Origin: AC-32 sp036265535
Lineage (GTDB): Bacteria; Actinomycetota; Thermoleophilia; Gaiellales; Gaiellaceae
Direction of reading: 5' to 3'
Length of the DNA stretch: 45,310 nt
NCBI GenBank assembly: GCA_036265535.1
Contig: DATAOV010000079.1
Coordinates: 1-45,310, forward strand
Position numbers and translations under genes: made by a program. Every line of letters begins with the position of its first letter. Positions within the stretch are counted from its first letter, which is position 1. Below the pieces are notes generated by a model. The model was given only the letters and a program-made list of their open reading frames with translations. It was not told where the DNA came from and made no database searches. Positions 41,088 to 45,310 of the stretch are shown here, piece by piece.

Positions 41088-42215
41088 ATGTGGAACACGC
41101 TGACCGACCACCTCGAGGTGCTCTACGGGGCTGCGCTCGCGCTCGTGATCGTCGTCCTGCTCACCCCGGCCGTCGGCGGGATGGCCCGGATGCTGGGTGT
41201 CGTCGACCGGCCCGGCGCTCGACGGCTCAACCGGAGTGCGGTTCCGCGCCTCGGCGGGCTGGCGCTCTTCTTCGGCATCTTCGTCCCGGCGCTCGCCTTC
41301 CTCCCCCTCGGCCGGGAGACGAAGGGGCTCCTCCTCGGGATGGCGGTCGCGACGACCGTCGGGGCGATCGATGACTTCCGCGGCCTCGTCTGGTGGGAGA
41401 AGCTCGGCGGCCAGATCGCCGCGGCCGCGATCCCGACCGGCTTCGGCATCTGGGTGCACCGTTTCACGTTCCCGATCCTCGGCGTGCACGCGCTCCCGGA
41501 GTGGGTCGGAGTGCCGCTCACGATCCTTTGGATCGTCGCGATCATGAACATGGTCAACTTCCTGGACGGGCTGGACGGGCTCGCCGCCGGCGTCTGCGGC
41601 ATCTCGGGCTTCACCTTCTGCCTGATCGCGCTCTCGCTGGGCCGGCCCGAGCCTGCGATCCTCGCTGCGATCGTCTTCGGCGCCTGCCTCGGCTTCCTAC
41701 GCCACAACTTCTATCCGGCCCGGATCTTCATGGGCGACTCGGGAGCGCTGCTGCTCGGCTTCACCCTCGGCGCGCTGGCGGTCCAGGGCCTGCTCAAGAC
41801 CGCGGCCGTGGCGACGCTCCTCTTCCCGCTCCTCGTTCTCGCCGTGCCGATCCTGGATACGTCGTTCGTGGTCGCGAAGCGGCTCAAGCACGGCGAACCC
41901 GTGCACAAGGCGGACCTCTACCACCTACATCACCGCTTCCTGAACATCGGCTACTCGCAACAGCGGGCCGCGCTCACGATGTGGGCCTGGTGCGCGCTCC
42001 TCGCCGGCGCGGCGCTCGCGACGCGCTTCATCCACCCGCACGCCCACGGCGTCTGGCACCTCTGGCAGACCGTGGCGGTCGCCTCGATCGGAGCGCTCGC
42101 GCTCGGGGCCTCGATCTTCATGGTCTACCTGCTCGAGATCGTGAAGCTCGCGAACCCGCGCATCCGGCGTCGCGAGCAGGAAGCGCGCCGGGCCGCGGCT
42201 CGCCGCACGGCCTAG
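41088..42215 (+). CDS. Polyprenyl-phosphate N-acetylhexosamine 1-phosphate transferase (WecA/TagO type)
   Basis: 375 residues with about ten membrane helices. The cytosolic motifs of the family are DRPGARRLNRSAVPRLGG, the DD motif in GAIDDFRGLVWWEK, NMVNFLDGLDGLAAGV, the HNFYPARIFMGDSGALLLGF segment, and HLHHRFLNIGYSQQRA. It transfers a sugar 1-phosphate (usually GlcNAc-1-P) from UDP to undecaprenyl phosphate, the first membrane step of teichoic acid, arabinogalactan-like or exopolysaccharide synthesis. The basic C-terminal tail is cytoplasmic. Its stop shares CTAG with the convergent hydrolase. Confidence 0.93.
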   Translation: MWNTLTDHLEVLYGAALALVIVVLLTPAVGGMARMLGVVDRPGARRLNRSAVPRLGGLALFFGIFVPALAFLPLGRETKGLLLGMAVATTVGAIDDFRGLVWWEKLGGQIAAAAIPTGFGIWVHRFTFPILGVHALPEWVGVPLTILWIVAIMNMVNFLDGLDGLAAGVCGISGFTFCLIALSLGRPEPAILAAIVFGACLGFLRHNFYPARIFMGDSGALLLGFTLGALAVQGLLKTAAVATLLFPLLVLAVPILDTSFVVAKRLKHGEPVHKADLYHLHHRFLNIGYSQQRAALTMWAWCALLAGAALATRFIHPHAHGVWHLWQTVAVASIGALALGASIFMVYLLEIVKLANPRIRRREQEARRAAARRTA

Positions 42216-42907
42216 GCGGACCAGAACGCGTCGAGCCGCTCGGGGTAGCCCGGAGCCCGGGCGAGCCCGTGGCCGGCGCCGGGAAGCACCGCACGTTCGG
42301 CGGGCAGCTGCTCCTCGAGCACGTCGCAGACTGCGTCGAAGGCCGCGCTGTGGCCGCCGGAGATCACGAGCTTGCGGAAGGGCGCCGCCCCGAGCGCGTC
42401 GAGTGGGATCTCCGCCTCCCAGGGGGGCCGCTCCGCGAGCTGCGCGCGGATGCTCTGCTCCGCCTCGGGGGAGAGCTCGGCGGGCAGCTTCGCGTCGCTG
42501 CCGACGATCCGCAGGAAGCCCTCGGCGAAGGCTCGCGGGTCTCGCGGTCCGAGGCGCAGGTGCGTGTCGAGCCGCTCGACGAGCCGCTCGACCTCCGCGT
42601 TTCCGCGCGCCAGCCCGAACGCCGGCGGCTCGCTGACGGCCAGCGACAGCACGGCGTGCGGGCGGCGCGCCGCGACCAGGAGCGCGATCACGCCGCCGTA
42701 GGAATGGCCGAGGAGATGCGCGCCTTGCCCGAGCAGCGGAGCGAGCTCCTCGGCCTGCCGCTCGAAGTCGATCCGGTCGAGCGGCGGGTTCGGGGGATAG
42801 CCGCCCCGGCTGGGCGCGGTGAGCTCGTAAAGGGGCGCCAACCGCTGGAGCGGGCCCCACGCGGTCTCCGCGTTGACGCCGCTCCCATGGATGAGCACGA
42901 CCCGCAC
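42212..42907 (-). CDS. Alpha/beta hydrolase
   Basis: 231 residues from GTG at 42907. Oxyanion segment VVLIHGSGVNAETAW, nucleophile elbow LLGHSYGGVIALLVA (S69), probable acid in VISGGHSAAFDAV or just after, and the base His in LPGAGHGLARAPG. A cap of about 80 residues separates the elbow from the C-terminal part. The substrate is unknown. TACGAT six bases upstream of the GTG suggests a leaderless mRNA. It is divergent from the ATP synthase operon. Confidence 0.85.
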   Translation of the reverse strand: MRVVLIHGSGVNAETAWGPLQRLAPLYELTAPSRGGYPPNPPLDRIDFERQAEELAPLLGQGAHLLGHSYGGVIALLVAARRPHAVLSLAVSEPPAFGLARGNAEVERLVERLDTHLRLGPRDPRAFAEGFLRIVGSDAKLPAELSPEAEQSIRAQLAERPPWEAEIPLDALGAAPFRKLVISGGHSAAFDAVCDVLEEQLPAERAVLPGAGHGLARAPGYPERLDAFWSA

Positions 42908-42913
42908 GAGACG

Positions 42914-42919
42914 ATCGTA
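42914..42919 (-). promoter_or_regulatory. Candidate -10 element of the alpha/beta hydrolase gene (leaderless)
   Basis: TACGAT on the minus strand, six bases before the GTG at 42907. No ribosome-binding site can fit. Confidence 0.42.
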
Positions 42920-42981
42920 ACGTGAACAAAGTTGGGGAAAAACGCGGCGGTTGAGCCGGTTTTCGCTGTTACAAGGTTTGT

Positions 42982-42987
42982 TATGCT
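42982..42987 (+). promoter_or_regulatory. Candidate -10 element of the ATP synthase operon (leaderless)
   Basis: TATGCT, seven bases before the ATG at 42995. The upstream ATG at 42983 lies inside this hexamer, which argues for the downstream ATG as the true start. Confidence 0.45.
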
Positions 42988-42994
42988 CGCCGCG

Positions 42995-43195
42995 ATGGAG
43001 CCCAGTCCCCGTTCGTCGTTCGAGCCGGCCGGAGCCGGCGCGCTGCTCGGGGGCGTGACCGCCGCGAGCGTTGGTGTCGGCGCTCTCGTCGGCTGGGCAG
43101 CCGGCTCGGTCGGCATCGGAATCCTCTGCGGTGCCTTCGTCGGCGTTCCCGCCGGTGTCTTCGCCGTCTACAAGCGCTACCGGAACGCCTTTTGA
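42995..43195 (+). CDS. AtpZ-like small membrane protein of the ATP synthase operon
   Basis: 66 residues with two predicted helices: the first around LLGGVTAASVGVGALVGWAAG and the second around GIGILCGAFVGVPAGVFAVY, ending in the basic YKRYRNAF. This two-helix hairpin with a Gly-rich first helix and a terminal VYK is characteristic of AtpZ/AtpI-like proteins at the head of F1Fo operons, implicated in c-ring assembly or Mg/Ca transport. It overlaps the next gene by four bases (TTGA). Confidence 0.75.
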   Translation: MEPSPRSSFEPAGAGALLGGVTAASVGVGALVGWAAGSVGIGILCGAFVGVPAGVFAVYKRYRNAF

Positions 43196-43590
43196 GCCGC
43201 GTCGGCATCCTCGGAGCGCCGCGGCCGATCCCGCGCCGGCTGGCCCCTGCGCTCGGCGGCGGGATCGCGATCGCCCTGGCGCTGCCGGTCTTCCTGGTCG
43301 CGGGGTGGCCGCTCTCGGGCTGGGTCGTCGCCGCCGTCCTCTGGGTCGGGAGCCAGGCGTTCGGGCTCCTACTCGCTCGCATCTCACCGTCGTCGGAGAA
43401 CGTGGCCGCCTCGGGGGTCCTGGCCTTCGGGATGATGTTCCGCATGCTGGCGGTGCTCGTGGTCCTGCTCGTCGTCGTCGCCTCGGACAAGAACGTCGGC
43501 CTGGCGGCCGCGCTCCTCTACGGCCTCGCCTACACGGCCGAGCTCGGCCTCTCGCTGGCCGGCTACTACGGCCAGGAGCCGACCGCGTGA
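43192..43590 (+). CDS. atpI: AtpI-like membrane protein
   Basis: 132 residues with four hydrophobic segments: IAIALALPVFLVAGW, WVVAAVLWVGSQAFGLLLA, VLAFGMMFRMLAVLVVLLVVV and AALLYGLAYTAELGLSLAGYY. It sits between atpZ and atpB, the standard place for AtpI, a dispensable c-ring assembly factor in characterised species. Sequence similarity in this family is low, so the name rests on topology and position. The TTG start at 43192 overlaps the previous stop; its stop overlaps the atpB start. Confidence 0.72.
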   Translation: MSRVGILGAPRPIPRRLAPALGGGIAIALALPVFLVAGWPLSGWVVAAVLWVGSQAFGLLLARISPSSENVAASGVLAFGMMFRMLAVLVVLLVVVASDKNVGLAAALLYGLAYTAELGLSLAGYYGQEPTA

Positions 43591-44444
43591 AGCGGCTCGT
43601 CTTCGCTCAGGTGATCCTGGGAGCCGTATGGCTGCTGGCGTTGCCGGCCCCTGCGTTCGCACGCGGCGACTTCGACCCGACGACCGAGTTCGAGCAGCAC
43701 GAGTGGATCTCGATCCACCTCGGCCCGTTGAACATGTCGATCACGAAGGCGGTCGTCTACCTGTTCCTCGGGGCGGCGCTGACGATCCTGCTCGGGCTCA
43801 TCCTGATGCGCGGCAAGACCCTGAACCGGCGCCAGACGGTCGGCGAGCAGATCTACGAGATCGCGCAGGTGCAGATCGCCGAGCAGGGCCTGCCCTCGAA
43901 GGCGATCGGACTCTGGTTTCCGTACGTGGCCACCCTGCTGCTCTTCATTTTCGTCGTGAACCTGATCGGCTTCATTCCGTTACCGCTGACCGGCGAGACG
44001 TGGCACGGCGTTCCGACGTGGGGCATCTACGCGGCAACGTCGTCGCTCTCGGTGACGCTCGCGCTCGCGGTGCTCACGTTCCTGTTCACCCACGTCGAGG
44101 GCATCCGCTGGAACGGGCCCGTGCGCTACTTCAAGAGCTGGATCCCGGAGGCGCCGAAGGCCCTTCTCGCCCTGATCGTGCCGCTGGAGATCATCGGCCA
44201 GTTCATGCGCCTGCTCTCGCTGAGCGTCCGGCTCTTCGCCAACATGCTCGCGGGGCACATCCTGATCCTCACCTTCATCGGCCTGATGTTCATCCTCGAG
44301 AGCATCTACCTGGCCCCGCTCGTTCTTCCCGTTGCCACGGTCTTCTACCTCTTCGAGGTCATCATCGTGGTCGGCATCCAGGCGTTCATCTTCGCCGCCC
44401 TGTCCGCCATCTACATCGGCTCGGCCATCGAGCCGGAGCACTGA
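43587..44444 (+). CDS. atpB: ATP synthase Fo subunit a
   Basis: 285 residues from GTG at 43587. A hydrophobic N terminus (LVFAQVILGAVWLLALPAPAFA) could be a signal peptide or first helix. The essential arginine is in LLSLSVRLFANMLAGHILI, within the penultimate-type helix that faces the c-ring, and the last helix is VIIVVGIQAFIFAALSAIYIGSAI. Proton half-channel residues are present in the FVVNLIGFIPLPLTG region. It pairs with atpE next. Confidence 0.96.
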   Translation: MKRLVFAQVILGAVWLLALPAPAFARGDFDPTTEFEQHEWISIHLGPLNMSITKAVVYLFLGAALTILLGLILMRGKTLNRRQTVGEQIYEIAQVQIAEQGLPSKAIGLWFPYVATLLLFIFVVNLIGFIPLPLTGETWHGVPTWGIYAATSSLSVTLALAVLTFLFTHVEGIRWNGPVRYFKSWIPEAPKALLALIVPLEIIGQFMRLLSLSVRLFANMLAGHILILTFIGLMFILESIYLAPLVLPVATVFYLFEVIIVVGIQAFIFAALSAIYIGSAIEPEH

Positions 44445-44472
44445 GGCGTCGCTTGCGATGCCGACCGACAAA

Positions 44473-44499
44473 GGCTGTGCCGGCTCTGCCGGTGCAGCC
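44473..44499 (+). other. Strong hairpin between atpB and atpE
   Basis: GGCTGTGCCGGC, loop TCT, GCCGGTGCAGCC: 12 bp with two G-U pairs. It ends six bases before the atpE ribosome-binding site. Its position suggests RNA processing or translational control of the c subunit, which is needed in many copies per complex. Confidence 0.65.
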
Positions 44500-44504
44500 G
44501 ACCT

Positions 44505-44513
44505 AAAGGAGGA
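44505..44513 (+). promoter_or_regulatory. Strong Shine-Dalgarno of atpE
   Basis: AAAGGAGGA, five bases before the GTG at 44519. It is the best ribosome-binding site in the ATP synthase genes of the window, as expected for the high-copy c subunit. Confidence 0.85.
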
Positions 44514-44518
44514 ATCCC

Positions 44519-44782
44519 GTGATCGCAGCAGTCCTCGCCGCCACCACCGGCGACGTGACGAAGGCCGGCAAGGCGATCGGCCTCGCGCTCGGCGTCGGCC
44601 TCGGCGCGCTCGGCGCCGGCGTCGGCATCGGGAACATCTTCGCGGCGATGATCCAGTCGGTCGCGCGGCAGCCGGAGCTCCGTGGCGAGCTCCAGGGCAT
44701 CCAGTGGCTCGGCTTCGCCCTCACCGAGGCCGTCGTGTTCTACGGCCTGCTCGGCTCGATCCTAGCCTTCGTCCTCGTCTAG
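44519..44782 (+). CDS. atpE: ATP synthase Fo subunit c
   Basis: 87 residues, a two-helix hairpin. The Gly/Ala-rich first helix is AIGLALGVGLGALGAGVGIGNI, the loop is ARQPE, and the ion-binding Glu is E70 in GFALTEAVVFYGLL. The Gln and Ser of sodium-type c subunits are not seen around the site, so protons are the likely coupling ion. The stop codon TAG lies inside the left arm of the palindrome at 44779-44946. Confidence 0.97.
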   Translation: MIAAVLAATTGDVTKAGKAIGLALGVGLGALGAGVGIGNIFAAMIQSVARQPELRGELQGIQWLGFALTEAVVFYGLLGSILAFVLV

Positions 44783-44946
44783 TGCCCCATCCAGCAATAC
44801 ATACCGGCTTCTGGCCCGCGATCACGCGGCGCAAGAACCCACCCTCGACCTTGCCAAGGCTGCAAGCCTTGGCCGCGGTCGAGTGCGGCCTCTGGCTTGG
44901 TGCTCGCGACCCAGAACCTCGGCGGCATTACCGGACGGGGCACTAG
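44779..44946. repeat. 168-bp imperfect palindrome exactly filling the atpE-atpF junction
   Basis: The ends are near-perfect inverted repeats: CTAGTGCCCC-A-TCC (44779-44792) and GGA-C-GGGGCACTAG (44933-44946), 13 of 14 matching. Further in, TTCTGG-nn-CGCGA-n-CAC has a matched partner on the other arm. At the centre CTCGACC-nn-GCCAAGGC, loop TGCAA, GCCTTGGC-nnn-GGTCGAG forms a compact stem. The dyad axis of the ends and of the central stem coincide within one base. It carries the atpE stop TAG in one end, and the atpF ATG follows the other directly. It is either a miniature palindromic mobile element or a large RNA hairpin. Confidence 0.85.
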
Positions 44947-45310
44947 ATGACGCTCGCCGCCAACCCGCTGATCCAGGTCACGCCGGGCCTGATGATCTGG
45001 ACGATCATCTGCTTCCTCGTGACCTTCTTCGTGCTGAAGCGGTTCGCGTTCGGGGTCGTCCAGAAGATCATCGACGAGCGGCGCCAGCGCATCCGCGAAG
45101 CCCTCAACGAGGCCGACCGGGCCCGCGCCGAGGCGCAGACACTCGTCGAGGAGCACCGGGCGACGATGGCCCAGGCGCGCGGTCAGGCGGAGGAGATCCT
45201 CGCCGAGGCGCGCAAGGTCGCCGAGTCGCAAAAGCGGCGCCTGCGCGACGAGCTCGAGGAGGACCGCCAGCGCCGGCTCGAGGAGACCTCGCGCCAGATC
45301 GAGGCCGAGA
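44947..45310 (+). CDS. atpF: ATP synthase Fo subunit b (3' truncated by window end)
   Basis: At least 121 residues; the frame stays open to the window edge. One N-terminal membrane helix (LMIWTIICFLVTFFVLKRFAF) is followed by a long charged helix (IIDERRQRIREALNEADRAR, then AEAQTLVEEHRATMAQARGQ and onward) of the b-subunit peripheral stalk. No Shine-Dalgarno is evident; the ATG abuts the palindrome, whose right arm includes GGACGGGG ending about seven bases upstream. Confidence 0.95.
   Translation, partial: MTLAANPLIQVTPGLMIWTIICFLVTFFVLKRFAFGVVQKIIDERRQRIREALNEADRARAEAQTLVEEHRATMAQARGQAEEILAEARKVAESQKRRLRDELEEDRQRRLEETSRQIEAE

Noticed and set aside
44783..44946. tRNA or other structured RNA gene between atpE and atpF
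   Set aside because: No cloverleaf elements (no TTCGAATC-like T arm or CCA-type acceptor) were found; the structure is a single long dyad.

Overview
The window is a gene-dense, very GC-rich bacterial chromosome segment, with no rRNA, tRNA, CRISPR array, transposase or phage gene seen. GC-rich wobble positions, frequent GTG starts, 4-nt start/stop overlaps, leaderless-looking promoters, a trpC-trpF fusion, a PduO-type adenosyltransferase, split acyl-CoA mutase subunits, ETF/ETF-QO genes and an atpZ-atpI-atpB-atpE-atpF order suggest a deep-branching actinobacterium. A Thermoleophilia-like lineage (Gaiellales/Solirubrobacterales) is my best guess, and it is inference only.

Layout. 1-4.7 kb: the end of a secreted protein (probably an M6 peptidase), a DUF488 protein divergent from an FNR-type reductase, a divergent pair of cell-wall enzymes (L,D-transpeptidase and M15 peptidase), a membrane cytochrome c, and a small membrane protein with a NYN nuclease-like gene trailing the trp operon. 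4.7-10.8 kb (minus strand): a complete trp operon, trpL-E-G-D-CF-B-A, headed by a Trp-rich leader peptide and a textbook attenuator. 10.8-19.3 kb: the first of three paralogous membrane proteins, then acyl-CoA degradation genes (thiolase, 3-hydroxyacyl-CoA dehydrogenase, acyl-CoA dehydrogenase, cobalamin adenosyltransferase) mixed with an HD-GYP response regulator, a lipoprotein and a truncated Rieske oxygenase. 19.3-24 kb: a long collagen-like surface protein divergent from an OmpR-type regulator, whose histidine kinase is convergent to it. 24-29 kb: a B12-dependent acyl-CoA mutase catalytic subunit, two more paralogous membrane proteins, a metallo-beta-lactamase-fold hydrolase, the mutase B12-binding subunit and an enoyl-CoA hydratase. 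29-33.6 kb: an M23 peptidase, then etfB-etfA-ETF-QO. 33.6-42.2 kb: a housekeeping run: threonine dehydratase, rpmE, DUF1385, prfA, prmC, alpha/beta hydrolase, tsaC-like, glyA, upp and a WecA/TagO-type transferase. 43-45.3 kb: the start of the F1Fo ATP synthase operon, cut in atpF by the window edge.

How the genes fit together. Acyl-CoA dehydrogenase, enoyl-CoA hydratase, hydroxyacyl-CoA dehydrogenase, thiolase, mutase and ETF/ETF-QO form a coherent fatty-acid or branched-chain acyl-CoA catabolism set that delivers electrons to quinone. The adenosyltransferase supplies the mutase cofactor.

The most unusual signals are non-coding: a 168-bp imperfect palindrome that exactly fills the atpE-atpF junction, a second strong hairpin just before atpE, the trp attenuator with an apparently leaderless leader peptide, and convergent genes that repeatedly share a CTAG stop tetranucleotide. 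No gap between genes exceeds 300 bases.
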